Positions 11,001 through 22,339 of a stretch of 64,000 nt of DNA are shown one piece after another. Position numbers and translations under genes: made by a program. How positions within the stretch are numbered: the first letter of the stretch is position 1; each line of letters starts with the position of its first letter. This stretch comes from Apostichopus japonicus. Its lineage: Eukaryota; Echinodermata; Holothuroidea; Aspidochirotida; Stichopodidae. The DNA lies in assembly GCF_037975245.1 (NCBI RefSeq), contig NC_092568.1:25403501-25467500 (forward strand), read 5' to 3'. The notes beneath the pieces were generated by a model. The model saw nothing but the letters and a program-made list of their open reading frames with translations. It was not told the origin of the DNA and made no database searches.

Positions 11001-14000
11001 AACAGGTGTTTTGTTATGGTAGATAATCATGGTACAGTATATGAATGATTAATGTTTGAGTTTTGAATGATACAACAATGCACACCCATTGATACTCTTT
11101 ATATTAGGCATACAGTATTTTTGGGGTTGATGAAATGTTCGGTCTATAGCACTAAACTCAAAATTCCATCAGACAGATGGAATAACTCTGCTCGTGCAAC
11201 ACCAGTAATGGAAGCATCCAAAAGGATTGGTTAAGAAACATGCCAATTGTATGAGATGATAAGAGAATTGGCCACTGACTGATTGGAGCACAAATAATAG
11301 AAGCATCCACAAGGATTAGCTACTGACTGATTAAGAGCTCTTCTCAGAATAGACAAAGGATCATGTTCATTCAACATTAATGGTTTACATGTAATATAAG
11401 TGTAAATAATATATTTGCTGTGCTGCTACATTAGCCTATTTGCCACTCTTCTGTAATTTTGCTTGTACTCTCATTCCACGGTAGGTTAGCCGGTGATCCG
11501 ACCTCTCGACTAGGTGCGATGGTAGATAGCTTCATCAGCTCGACGGTAGACAAGTGTGAAAGCCATACGCCTGACGCCGTCCTGAAGAGCCTGAGACAAT
11601 TCATGTCGGGAGTGAAGAATTATCTCTTCAACGATCAGGAGAAAGAGGTTGAAGCTCAATTAGATAAGGTTAGACATAGGCTACGTAGATGGTAGAATGC
11701 CATCATCTACTAGCTAGAAGGTAGACGCTAGTTGGTAGACTAAGGATAATAAGCTAGCTAGATGGTGGACTGGTTATATGCTAACTTACATGTTAAATAA
11801 AACCAGCTGTGGTTTTAGTCCATGAACGACATCACTGATTATTGTGCAATGCACTCATCTAAATAAAGTGAAATGTAATATTTCATATCTCAACAGTGTA
11901 ACAAGCTGTTAAGCTGGGAGTTTAATCAATGTTCTTCATTTCACAGGCTCAGTGTTATGTATCTTCTGATTATCAGCCTTTTTTTTTTATGCCTTTCAGA
12001 AGCAGTTGATGCAACACAAGTGTTTGATAATGCTCTTTGATATAATGTAACTTACTTAACGTAAAAGGTTATTGGAGATCAAATCCATCTGCTATGAAAA
12101 AGTTACTCCTTTTCTATTCAAAACAAAGAGTCATTTGTACACTAAGTGTTCAATAGTTATTAAGTAATGAAACGATAGTAAAAAATTGTGTACATTGAGT
12201 CCTGCACAGATACCCAGGATGACTTTACAGCTATCGATACCAGATTTCTTTTGGCTTAAAAGCTGTTGTTGTTTATTCATTTTTGTGTGTTGGGGATTTA
12301 TTAAAGCAAATTTTCCATTTAATGTCTTACAGTATTGCAATCTAACTGGAATGGAAGTTGATGCTATATTTGAGGGCGCCCTTCACCAGATTCTCCTTGA
12401 GCCACTTAAGGACCAAATATATCTCTGTTTCATAAAACACTTCAACCAGTAAGTAGATGTTTCACTTATGGTTCGTTTTATGACGATAGTTGGACGAAAG
12501 GCATTACTCTTAGGGAAAGTTCACAGTGATGGTTATCTTATTGTTCTTTTTGTCAACTGTGTGAGTTTATGGTTAATCAGACTGCTTTTAACATCCATTT
12601 ACTTCCTTCTATGCTGAAACTGTCATTGTCCTTTAGACAATATACTTCCCAATGCTTTCATTTCTTACAGCAATAGAAAAAGTTTACTCTCTGTAATCGA
12701 GCAATACTATAGTACCCTCCTTCCCAATCTTGGTATTACACTGACATGTTTATACAAACATTACAAGCCAAGAAATATTCACAGCTGTTTGTGTTAACTT
12801 TCATGGTAGTTGTATTTATTTACCGGATGCAGAATAAAAAACCAAAGTTGCCATAACAACAAAATCTCTTTAAAGTTTGAGGAATCAATCAATACTAGTT
12901 TACCAGAAGTGTTTAAAAACAAATTATGTTTATTATGGCTAATTTTGCACTGTTATCAACTTTATAGTAAAAAACCTATAAATGGCTGTGCTGTGTGTTG
13001 CTAAATGATTGATGTTGAAATGTTTAATCAGGACTGATATTTTGGTGCACTTTATTTGTGGTTAAATGAACTCTTTTTAATGTGTCTGTGCAAACTATAA
13101 CACTATCCTGCTACTAAGCACCCTTAGTCATATAAATATCTCTCAAATGGGACGGTTGATACCTCTCCCATAGACTAACCCAGGCCACAACATCTGCAAT
13201 TGCAGGGTCACCAAGAGGTTCCAGGTAAGAATTTGGGTCAACAAACGAAAGAGATTGAATACCAGGCCACTATGGACTCTTTGTGATTGATATGTTAGAT
13301 TTGAGAAGAACAGATTCATGCCCTATCTCTCGTAAATGCAACAAACGATTTTACTAAGATAATGAGTAAGCAGCAGTAAAAAAATTGGTAGCTGGAGAGT
13401 ATAAAAATTGGTTGCTGGAGAAATCTGTATCACAGTTGAAGTTTGTGAGAAAGATTTCAATTTTTCCTCTGAATTTATAGAATATTAAGAACTATTTATT
13501 TTTTTACATGATCAGGTGACTGAACATTTTTGTTACACCTTTATTCAATTCCAGATCTGAATCCTTGAAACTCTTAGATCGAAATATTCGCTCTGCAAAA
13601 GAAAAGTCACCAGAGGAGCTTGGCATAAAGGTAATCTTTCTTTGTTGCTTGTTTAAAAATATATTTGTGATTGGTGCATCCACTTATAACAATAATATCA
13701 GCATCTTTTTAATTTGATTTTGATGGGTGGCATAATTTAGGCACTTGCTTGCCACCCTCTCCCCTTTATTATTGCAACACTCCTAAGGAGGCAATGGTAC
13801 ATTCCGTTTGGTATCGGAACCGATTATGGCCAGTACATTTCAGTTACCATAGAAACAGTCGTCATGGTAATAATCAGTGATTGCCACTCTCATGGGGTCA
13901 CTCATGGTAGGGTGACTGAAAACTATCTGGTAGAAAGGTTCGAAGCTGTCTGTGTGCATCTGTTACTTCTGTAATTCTGGGTTCTTCAACTCCGTAGCAA

Positions 14001-17000
14001 TGTGCCCTTTGAATAGAACATGTGCCTTGCAAACCTTTAGAACAAAAGGTCAGAGGTCAAATTTAGTGAAAAGTGATTGCTTGCTGTAACTCCAAGGGAA
14101 AACAATGAATTGACTGGCAACCTTCACATGCATAATATGTATGTTCAGTATCATCAACATATGTAATTTACCATGTAATGCTAGATGAGAAGTAAAATAT
14201 CAAATGTATTATTTTGGAGATTACATATGTAAAATCTCCTTAGCCACTCCAGTAATATTCTTCAAATTTGATGAGAAGGGCCCTGTGAACAGAGCTGTGC
14301 TTTGAAGACCTTCAGATTGAAAGGTCAAAGATCAGATGAAGTGTAAAGGGACATTTTTGCCCAATATTGAACAGACTTGCAACTGTAAAAGTTCGGTATT
14401 ATTTAACTACAATGTTACCATTGGCGACAGAGGTCAAACTTGATAGCTAAAAGGACAAATGCTGTATTGTTTAATACAGAGTCTATGAATGAAGGGTGTG
14501 AACTTTGAACATGCTATTATGTAGCCATAATCAATTATTTGTGAAGCGTCTTTGTGATGAGATGTACGTGCAACACCTTGAATTTCACTTTTGATAGAGG
14601 TTTGTAGGCACACCCAAACCAAATAGAAAGTTGGTTTGTAGTCTTGTCTGTAAGTGTTCACAAATGCCCCTAGACCTTGAGGACTCCTTGACTTTTGGGA
14701 CCCTATGATCCTGGATACCTCTAGACTCCTGAATCATCTGCCTATTGTATAATAAAGGTATGTTTGAAGAACATGAATGTATTGGATGTCCCACCTGACT
14801 CACCCAAGTAACTTGTGCACATGCAGTGCACCAACTGAACAGTATATTGATTGCTGTATACCTGGTGTGTAGGCTGTGTAGGCTTACAGCATATGCTTCC
14901 ATGTTTGATAAAGTAACATTCTTTGCTGATACGATAGACCTGCAGTATCAAGTGGAAGTGGAAGCAAAATAAGAATGTATTGGACTGTAATTTTCTGTTA
15001 GATGTAGGAAATATTACCCTACAAATTACAGGCAGCGTAAATAATATACAAAGATGTACATTAACACATACACTTGACTGGTGAAGGAAGCCTGCAGTAG
15101 ACGAAAAGCGAAAACAAAACTGAATCTGTATTTCATAAGGGGAAGTAACTGTTTGCACGAGATCTTCAAGATAGGTGCAATATGTGAAACCGGTTTTGTT
15201 GCTAGTTGTAAGACCATTGTTTATAGCCAATATTAAGCAAGTATCTCTGACCTGGAAAGATTTCTGCTAAATTTCAATCAGGTGTTTTATAATTTGAAGA
15301 TGAATGAAGTTAAATTTTCCAGAAATATATGTAACTTATAAAGAGGATGAAAAAAGGAAGTCAATTTTTCTAATGGGATTTTTATAGCTAAACTGTGTTT
15401 CTTTACATAGGGCCAAACACACCAACTTGCAATTGCTTTCTTGTCAGTTGAAAAGATTGTTAGATGCACCCTCAGCTGTAGAAAGGCATGTTTTTTTTGT
15501 TTTTGTGAGTAGTAGGATATGATAAGACACTTCCTCAGCTGTTAGATGGCATGTTTTTGCCAGTATTGGAGGCAGGAAACGGTCACTTCCTTAGCTTTAT
15601 GATGGCAAGTTTTGGTAGGGGTGGGGTACCATAGAAAATGTGCTATTAGTCAGTAATTATGAGCAACAGCAGTCAATATGAATTACATATTCAGCAAAGC
15701 TCCTATATGCAAATTAAATGCATCTGTCATGAAAGTGTGGTAGATCTAAAGGTTTTAGATATTTGTGACATTAACAAAGCCAAAGGTGGGGGAGGGGTGG
15801 GGTGGAGTGTGAAGAAGGGGCACCTGCTCCTCAGTTTTGTATAAACAAAAAAGCAAAAAATGGCCCTTTTCATATATAAGAAGTGCCAAGTTTTGTTAAT
15901 GAAAATTATTCACTTGTTATATAAAAAATGCACAAATGAAAAAAAATGGTTATTTAAGGGTGAACATAAATTCTGCCATTTTGTGGTATACAATGCACCG
16001 AGGGCTCACTTTGTTGGGATGTTTTGAGGTGATTTTGTGGTTTGCCCCTTCAAGTCATCCATGTCACATGTCCTCTTACCTCTTGGACCTGTGCCCCCCC
16101 CCCACCTCTCTCCCTTAAATTGAACCCGCTTCTGCTGTCTCTTCTTAAGGTTGTAAATGCATGTTATGACATTAATGTAATAAACGAGTAATATAGCTTA
16201 GACCAAGATAATTAAAAAATATTGTTATCATGCTGCAAATTAAGAGAAATTTAATTGTTACGTTTTGTGTTTTCATGTATTTATCTGCCCTTATCTTCAA
16301 CAGGACAAATTTATTCCACCAGCAAAGGCTGCAATGATATCTATCAAAGAACGCTTTACAGATATTCAGAAAGCTTTCTCCCCACTCCAGAAACTAGAGT
16401 ACCTTCTACATGTCGTCCGTGAGATTTATTCTTCGGTAAGCCAGTGATCAGGACTTTTTGAAACCTTGGTGCTTTGTTTGTTGGTTGTTTTAATTGAGAC
16501 ACATGTTCATACATATTTATTCTGTGATGACTTCAAACCTGTTACAATTTTATGTATCATATTCATTGGCCAAGTACCTACCCCCCCCCCCCCCCCCTTC
16601 CCCATCCTTCTTGTCTAATCATTTGAAAGGTCAATTTCGTTTCAGTAACAGTTAAATGTATATTCATTACATCAAGAGGATATTTCTCCTGTTGAATTTT
16701 TATTGGAAACTTAATCATTGTAAGGCAGACAGTTATACCCTATGGTGATTAACCATTTTGTACTCAAGGATCACATAACTTCCTAAAGGGTTAAGTTTAG
16801 CTGTCTTAATGTCATTACATCCCCATCCACCTGCCCCTCCCCTCCTCCTCCCCGGGCCCCCATACAAACTGGGAATAGCAAATTCTGTTAGACATAAGTT
16901 GACATATATTTGCAAACTTAAAATGTTTACCCAATGCTATACAATGTGACTTACATAATAAATTTATTTCATTGCATAACAGGTATTTGACTCTACTCTG

Positions 17001-20000
17001 GGGAGTAATGCAATGACTTCCATGGGTGCTGATGGTAAGTACTAAAGAGAGCATACCCAGGTATGTTTTGCATAAAGAAGATAGAGAGCATTGTGGTCAA
17101 ATGGTTAAGGTAATGGACTTGTTTTCTCGGGTCTGCAGGTTCGCCTCTTGGCCAGAATAAGTACGTTGCACTTAATCTCACTTGCCTTTCTTCACCCGGG
17201 TTCACAAATATGGACCAGTGAGGTAACTTTGTGGCAGCATCGTATGGGATTTTTCCAAAGGTGACGTGTAGATGTGGCCCATCGTAATACCCTGAGTTAT
17301 TATACACACTTGATGTGTGGATGTGACAATTAAGTTACCAATGACCAGGGGTTTGTTGTTGAAAAAAGTTGTTTGAGAAAGCTCTTGACCTCGAGAAAAG
17401 TCTGTAAACCTACAACTTTGAAGGCATTTCATCGACCAGAAAATGAATTGTAATAGCCAAAAATAACTTAGCCAAACACCTTTTAGTTATGCAGCAGATA
17501 AGAATAGGTCAAGAGAATCTTACCCCTTTTGAATTAGAAGCTTAATGATTGTCAGGCATGTGGCACTCAGACCTTAGTACAACAAAGTCAACCTCTATCG
17601 ATAAATAAAATTCATTCTAAGGAAGGCGGGACCTCTGTCTCTGAATAATTCTTTGTGTATCACATTTATTTTGCTCACGAAAATCAAAGGAAGATAATTA
17701 TGCTAAAACTGTCTTTTTTTCTCTCTCTCAGATTTCCTGCCAATGTTGATATATGTATTAGTTCACTGTGATCAAATTCACATTGAGATTGAAGTGGAGT
17801 ACATGTGGGGGCTACTGGATCCCCCTCTTCTGTCTGGAGAGGGGGGTTATTACCTGACAACGCTTAGCAGTGCAAGTAAGTACAACAACAATTTGTACAA
17901 TAGACTATCTCTGTCTGTCTGATTGTTCTGGTTTGACCCTGTGATTATTGCATGGAATTATTCACACTTATCCCTTTGAAGCTACCGCAAGAACCAGTAG
18001 TTAATCTCCTGTCAACGCATCCACTGTCAGACAGGGTTATCATCAACTGTTCTACTTTTCCTAACTTGGGGGAGGTGTATTTTATCTACTTTTTGAGCTT
18101 CATTCTGATCTATTACGGACAGACTAATTGACACACATACATTGTCCTACCAAGTGAAATAGTGTAGTCTCATGCCAGACTGGAGTGAGACATAAGTTAG
18201 AAACCCTTGTGTCATTTCACGTTTCGGTCACATTTAACTAAGTTGTCAAGGCAACCGTCATATCTACTTTAGTAGAGACATACATAATTAATTTTTTGTA
18301 TTGAAAATAATAACACAGTGGTATTGTTCATGATATAAATGCAATTTAAACTTTGTCCAGATTGATCGTGGATATTTTGTATTATATCCAACAAAGTTTG
18401 GAAATAACACCAATAGGTTGATTCTCTTTCTCTGCAAACAGATCATTATCTTCTTACAAACTTTTTGAGTTTGGTTGAAACTTTCTCCATTACATCTTCT
18501 GTCAATAACACAAGTTTCATGTTTCAAAGCCTTAAATCCTCCTTTGCCAAACTGTGACACTGACTTTTGATCGACTGCACAAATCATGGTATCAAATGGT
18601 AATTTTACAAAACTAATGACTGAAGGCCCACTTTTTCTGTTCACTGAATAACCAACAAGATATCAGACATAGGAGATTTTCCATGACACTTTGTGCCTGG
18701 TTTGCAAATATAATTTGTCTCTCTCTCACTCTCTTTCAATGCCAGTATGCGTCTTGAAGCAGTTTGAAGAGGAAACAGAGTGTGAAACGAAGGGTTTTGT
18801 GACGGTATTTGTGGCCAGGAGTAGCCAGCCGGGAGACATTGTTATGAAGACTGTTCCAGTTTTACCAGCAATGACAGCAGTTGAAGTTTGTAAGTTTTAC
18901 CTCTTCAGATTCTGGGCACCTGTTGTTGTAACCTATATGAATTGTTACTCCTAGCTAGTCATGATACATATCAAGCTTTCAAAGTAAATTGTTTCTCATT
19001 GATGAGTGTGATTACTGTATAATTTCAAAACTTTTTTTGTGAGTGACACGATGTAATACGTGAGCTTTTTTTGTTGTGCAAGTATATATCAAACTTCCTT
19101 GAACAATTTCTGTCGGCAAATTTTATATCTACAAGGAAACAAAACTAGGAGCACAACGATTCGGTAAACATTTTGAACGGTGAGCCAGTGTGAACGGACA
19201 ATAGAACACAATCACATGACAGCTTTGAGGGTTATAAACGTGTTAATCATAAAATAGGCTGCAAAAGTTAGGCTAAGCATGTCACGTAGAACAATGGCAA
19301 AAATACACATGTCACATTAATGAAAGTAATAGTGCTTTGTAATTATGTAATGTTCTAACAAGAGTATCTCCTGTATTGCTTATGTATAACACTCAGATGC
19401 AACAAAGGAATGTTATTGTTAATGAATGAAAGGGTAGATTTGCATTTAGTAAAGTATTACATCAAGGCATGATAAGTACAGTTCTAATGGCACAGTCATT
19501 CAATGGTTACAGAGTTGAGTTAAACATTCTCGTCCAATCTGAAGAGCATTGATCAGAAATGGAAATGGAAAGTTATCACTGTTAATGATGGAAGTTAATA
19601 AAGGCAAATAATAGCTTTCAGAAATGAAAAGGAAAAAAATGGACACTCAGTGTTATCAGAGCAGAGAGGCCACCAGATAAATTGAGTCTCTCGTTATAAA
19701 CAGAACAAACCAGTTTTAATTTTATGATGTGATATCATCAGTTGTAGTTTTTCTTGGGTTTGTTGTTGTTCTGATTCTTATCATATTTGACTTTGTTACT
19801 TCTTTGATGTTGTAAATGGTTTTTGTTTGTTTTTTGTGAATAAACATCAATGGTACTGGTAAAGATTTCATAGAAGTTCAATTTCACATGTGGTGAAAGA
19901 AAATATCTATTCAAGTTACACATGTTAGTGAAATCATCAAATTCATATTGTATTTCATTGCCAAAATATGAAAGTCCAACATTTGCTCCATTGAGTCCTG

Positions 20001-21466
20001 ATATGGGTACATTCAGATGATTTTTATACTGCTTTCAAACTAAGTTCTTTTTTCTCATTGTCCTTCGTATTTAATTCATGATAATCAACAAGTGAAGTTA
20101 TGACAGTAAATGACAGCCTCTTTAATTTGCATATCTGAGCTATTTATTTGTACGTACAATATGAAAATATAGACATAAACCATTTAGAGCCACAACGCTT
20201 TTCTGCATGTTGGTGGAATACAAGTATTGATTAATAATCCATTTATGATTGCTTGATATGTGGATTGGAATAGGCTATAATTACATAATTATATAATAAT
20301 ATCTAATTATATAATGGTTCCATTTTTCAGGTAATGTAATTATCCAGAAACTTAACTTGGACTCGGACACTCCGCATCATATTTTCCTTCTGGATCAAGG
20401 GCAAGGTATTGATTTATTCAATTTGTCTCGTCAGAAATCTGTAATGGATATCTTACCTTAGCTCTTATAAGTGAAAAGATGACCACAGATGTGACTCTGG
20501 TGTTGCTAGGTAGTTTAACATAATCTAACAAAATTGCAGTATTTCATTGTAGGTGATTAATTGTACAACATTGTGAGTTTTGTTGTTGTATATGTATATA
20601 TAATGAAATGGAATGATAAATGATCTAAACTGTGAAATGCTAGCAAGATGATGGTAATGCAAACTCTTACATTCAGACATATGTCTGTCAAAGCTAGTGT
20701 TGCAGATATAATCAAAGTATTAGTTATTACTAATATTACAACATTTTTGTTCCCCAATTAGTAATGTATTGTATCAAACATTGTCCATAAAAATGTTGAA
20801 CTAACCAGGTACTTCTGAATCCCTTCTGAATTTCATTCATAATTATATTTATACCTCTCTACCATGATAAGCCTGCACTTCACGTAACACAAGTGCCTTC
20901 TACCCCCTTGTATGATATTACATATAAGAATGGTAAGGTATGAGATATGAGAATTTAAAGTTGATCTCTCATATTTTATTATCATCATTTAACATCTTTT
21001 ATCAGAGCATCAGTTCTCATGATAAGCCTGTACATCATGTAACACAAGTGCCTACTACCCCCTCGCATGATATTACATGTAAGGAATGGTAAGGCATGAG
21101 ATATGAATATTTAAATTTGATCTCTCATATTTTATTATCATCATTTAACATCTTTTATCAGAGCATCAGTTCTCATGATAAGCCTGTACATCACGTAACA
21201 CAAGTGCCTACTACCCCCTCGCATGATATAACATGTAAGGAATGGTAAGGCATGAGATATGAATATTTAAATTTGATCTCTCATATTTTATTATCATCAT
21301 TTATCATCTTTTATCAGAGCATCACCTGGAGATCCACTGCAGCATCTTCAAGATTAAAACCGACTATGAAGCTGTCAAGAACACACTCTGTAAGTTCTGC
21401 ATCAGGGCAGAAAATGTGGTAGTGAAATGGCCAATAATATCGGCAAACCTGCAGCCAGCAATCTAG
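4858..21466 (+). CDS. RIN: RIN-family Ras/Rab interactor (SH2 end, VPS9, RA), 5'-partial
   Basis: Predicted Rab5 guanine-nucleotide exchange factor of the RIN/Sprint family, a Ras effector acting at the plasma membrane and early endosomes. Exons: 4858-5022, 7498-10071, 10679-10781, 11485-11668, 12333-12448, 13555-13630, 16304-16435, 16983-17034, 17732-17875, 18746-18889, 20331-20405, 21318-21466. All junctions have GT..AG and matching phase, giving about 1,303 residues after a split first codon. Domain order is the SH2 C-terminal half, a long Ser-rich and Pro-rich linker, the RIN helical region plus VPS9 (GADDFLP and GGYYLTTL motifs, where Rab5-contacting Asp and Tyr sit in Rabex-5), then a Ras-association domain. 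The VPS9-RA linker looks shorter than in vertebrate RIN2. The first half of SH2 (the FLVR segment) was not found in the window. Assignment within RIN1/2/3 is not possible; the invertebrate form is probably the single ancestor-type gene. Confidence 0.88.
5023..7497 (+). other. RIN intron
   Basis: Holds dispersed repeat B. The rest is AT-rich with no recognised features. Confidence 0.75.
5577..6475 (+). repeat. Dispersed repeat B, copy 1 (RIN intron)
   Basis: Contains CTTGAACTTCATACTTAGTATG, GATCCAGCTTGGTGAGTGCAAG and later GATGCCCACAAGGGA and CAGATAGTTATTTTG. The same blocks occur in the same order at 27300-27990 and, reversed, at 62290-62960. A middle-repetitive family with internal units of about 130 bases; no coding frame recognised. 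Confidence 0.8.
7498..10071 (+). CDS. RIN: RIN giant exon: Pro-rich and Ser-rich linker with 27-residue repeats
   Basis: A 2,574-bp exon begins after ATCTCAG and ends at a GTGAGT donor, with phases matching both neighbours. It opens with FWKSP, the short block that follows SH2 in RIN proteins. A proline run (PPPTSPPPLPP, near 7845-7890) is a likely SH3-binding site, as in vertebrate RINs. From about 8802 to 9530 there are nine 81-bp tandem units with a core like SSDLSGK and SPVKTGSNSQRSS. The rest is low-complexity, rich in Ser, Asp and Thr, with many potential Ser/Thr-Pro and basophilic phosphorylation sites, and is probably disordered. The ATG at 7458 lies in the intron and is not used by this splice form. 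Confidence 0.9.
8802..9530 (+). repeat. 81-bp coding tandem array (27 residues x 9) in RIN exon
   Basis: Units start near 8802, 8883, 8964, 9045, 9126, 9207, 9288, 9369 and 9450, each exactly 81 bases on, so the frame is kept. The peptide consensus is SS(D/E)(L/S)SGK(Y/F)xIPTHExSPVK followed by TGSNSQR. The later units (9126 onward) are the most alike, which suggests recent spread. A tenth degenerate unit may begin near 9531. Confidence 0.93.
10221..10342 (-). repeat. Dispersed repeat A, copy 2 (inverted)
   Basis: Begins with (TATG)n simple repeat and continues as the reverse complement of 2803-2930. Lies in the intron right after the RIN giant exon. Confidence 0.8.
10679..10781 (+). CDS. 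RIN: RIN exon: basic segment before the helical region
   Basis: CTTCACAG acceptor and GTGAGA donor; it enters after one base and leaves after two bases of a codon. The product is strongly basic (KKSTKKVHKKIRPSW) followed by an acidic-hydrophobic helix, EILDPAASIQEVVKR, resembling the lead-in to the RIN helical/VPS9 module. Confidence 0.8.
11485..11668 (+). CDS. RIN: RIN exon: start of RIN helical/VPS9 module
   Basis: The acceptor GGTAG lies at 11481-11484 and the donor is GTTAGA. The product LAGDPTSRLGAMVDSF and SLRQFMSGVKNYL matches the conserved block ahead of VPS9 in RIN proteins (the 'RQFM..vKnYL' helix). It ends on a codon boundary. Confidence 0.87.
12333..12448 (+). CDS. RIN: RIN exon: helical bundle ahead of VPS9
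   Basis: TCTTACAG acceptor, GTAAGT donor. It encodes a helix with EGALHQILLEPLKDQIY, equivalent to the 'E..l.k.vLkPL...i' block shared by RIN and other VPS9 proteins. It leaves two bases of a codon, completed by the exon at 13555. Confidence 0.87.
13555..13630 (+). CDS. RIN: RIN exon: helical bundle, short exon
   Basis: TTCCAG acceptor, GTAATC donor. Product LKLLDRNIRSAKEKSPEELGIK, matching the 'l..n.......p.eLGv' stretch that precedes the core VPS9 fold. Enters after two codon bases, ends on a codon boundary. Confidence 0.85.
13631..16303 (+). other. RIN intron with diverged repeats
   Basis: AT-rich. Diverged fragments related in style to repeat B (CAGAGGTCAAA, ACTCCA) lie near 14000-14400. 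A minus-strand open frame of 162 codons at 14742-15230 has no recognisable domain and is treated as chance. G-rich patches at 15780-15830. Confidence 0.6.
16304..16435 (+). CDS. RIN: RIN exon: VPS9 domain, first part
   Basis: TTCAACAG acceptor, GTAAGC donor, both on codon boundaries. Product includes IKERFTDIQKAFSPLQKLEYLL, very like the RIN2 segment in which a helix of Ser-Pro-x-x-Lys-Leu leads into VPS9. Confidence 0.9.
16983..17034 (+). CDS. RIN: RIN exon: VPS9 domain, microexon
   Basis: A 52-bp exon with ATAACAG acceptor and GTAAGT donor. It ends in the first base of the Asp codon that begins the DFLP motif of VPS9 domains (GAD/DFLP straddles this junction). Confidence 0.88.
17091..17150 (+). 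mobile_element. tRNA-like SINE head in RIN intron
   Basis: TGGTCAAATGGTTAAGG resembles an A box and GGTTCGCCTC (17138-17147) a B box, roughly 30 bases apart. The flanks do not pair as an acceptor stem. Possibly a degenerate tRNA-derived SINE. Confidence 0.45.
17732..17875 (+). CDS. RIN: RIN exon: VPS9 catalytic core
   Basis: A pyrimidine-rich acceptor (CTCTCTCAG) and GTAAGT donor. The product runs DFLPMLIYVLVHCDQI, then EYMWGLLDPPLL and GEGGYYLTTLSSA. These are the signature residues of VPS9 exchange factors: Asp in DFLP and Tyr in GGYY contact the Rab5 switch regions in Rabex-5. Both are intact, so exchange activity on Rab5-type GTPases is expected. Confidence 0.93.
18746..18889 (+). CDS. 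RIN: RIN exon: end of VPS9 and start of Ras-association domain
   Basis: ATGCCAG acceptor, GTAAGT donor. It opens CVLKQFEEE, the last VPS9 helix, and goes straight into GFVTVFVARSSQPGD and TAVEVC, the ubiquitin-like beta strands of an RA domain. The spacer between the two domains is much shorter than in vertebrate RIN2. Confidence 0.87.
20331..20405 (+). CDS. RIN: RIN exon: Ras-association domain, middle
   Basis: CATTTTTCAG acceptor, GTATTG donor. Product NVIIQKLNLDSDTPHHIFL then LDQGQ, typical of RA domains (helix 1, loop, strand 3). Enters after one base and leaves after one base of a codon. Confidence 0.87.
20863..21317 (+). repeat. Three ~156-bp tandem units ending at the last RIN splice acceptor
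   Basis: CATGATAAGCCTG recurs at 20863, 21018 and 21174. The units end in TTTTATCAGAGCATCA; the final one is the real acceptor of the exon at 21318, and the two earlier ones (AG near 21006 and 21162) look equally usable. Confidence 0.87.
21318..21466 (+). CDS. RIN: RIN last exon: end of RA domain and stop
   Basis: The acceptor TTATCAG and in-phase start give EHHLEIHCSIFKIKT, the closing strands of the RA domain. Read through, the frame stops at TAG 21464-21466 after a Cys-containing tail of about 25 residues. A good GTAAGT donor lies inside it (starting at 21389, after ACACTCT), so a form spliced to an unrecognised exon downstream is possible. The segment from this donor onward is repeated several times downstream, so the tail may be repeat-derived. 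Confidence 0.72.
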
Positions 21467-21870
21467 CTTACAAGTCCGTGGCACTGTCTTGATGATGTCA
21501 GAAAACTTTGAGTACATACTTAGTTCTGCATCAGGGCAGAAAAATGCCATTATGAAAATAGGCGATAATATCAGCAAACGCACAGTCAGGAATCTGGCTT
21601 ATATATTCATGGCACTATACCATTGTAATGTGGTATTATCAAACCTGGAGAACTGACTCTGTAAGTTATGGATAGAAAACATTGCAGTGAAATAGCTAAT
21701 ACAATCAGCAAGAATGCATTCTCATAAATGTAGCTTTTATCTTGAATTTGCTGTCATTCTAACTGAACCTGTGGTATCAGCAAATTTCCCTCGAAGAACA
21801 GACGCTGTATAAGTTCTGCATCAGAACAAACAAAAAGGAAAACAGTTGGCACAGAAATTGCTGGTATATC
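21388..21870 (+). repeat. Degenerate tandem units from the end of the RIN CDS
   Basis: GTAAGTTCTGCATCAGGGCAG, within the CDS end at 21388, recurs in diverged form near 21520, 21660 and 21805, each followed by related AATAnTATCAGCAAA sequence. Period is about 125-145 bases. Confidence 0.75.
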
Positions 21871-22333
21871 AGCAAGACAGCAGTGTTAATTTTTACATTT
21901 AAGACACTCTTTAAACTGTTGACAAAGAATTGTCCTGACTGGGCGATATTGTGTCTGCACAGGCATAATCATATTTAGCTAAGCATGTAGAATACCAAAC
22001 AAAATTACAAAGATTCCTGTTGGAGGAGGGACAAATATAGATTGTGTCCCCCTCCCTTAGCTCCCTCTGTCATCTCAGTTTACTTCTTTCTTTCTTTTTT
22101 AATAATTGTTTCCATTGTGAGGTGTCACAGTAATTAGTGAAACCAGCACTCTATTGGTAAATCCATTCCTCAATAATTTAGGATGTCATGCAGGACCAAC
22201 TGATGGATTGTACTTGTGTTTTTAGTTTCTACCATGTGTGATAAGTACTTGCAGACCAAGACCATTGTCTTATTCTGATGAAAGTAAATGATTTGGTCAG
22301 ACCTAACCATCCATTACCTTCACATTGATGCAA

Positions 22334-22339
22334 AATAAA
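22334..22339 (+). terminator. Candidate polyadenylation signal AATAAA for RIN-like gene
   Basis: A canonical AATAAA about 870 bases after the stop. Others lie at 23356-23361 and 23874-23879; which one is used cannot be told from sequence. Confidence 0.35.

Noticed and set aside
14742-15230. 162-codon minus-strand open frame in a RIN intron
   Set aside because: No domain, low-complexity hydrophobic translation, no splice partners; length is not rare by chance in this much sequence.
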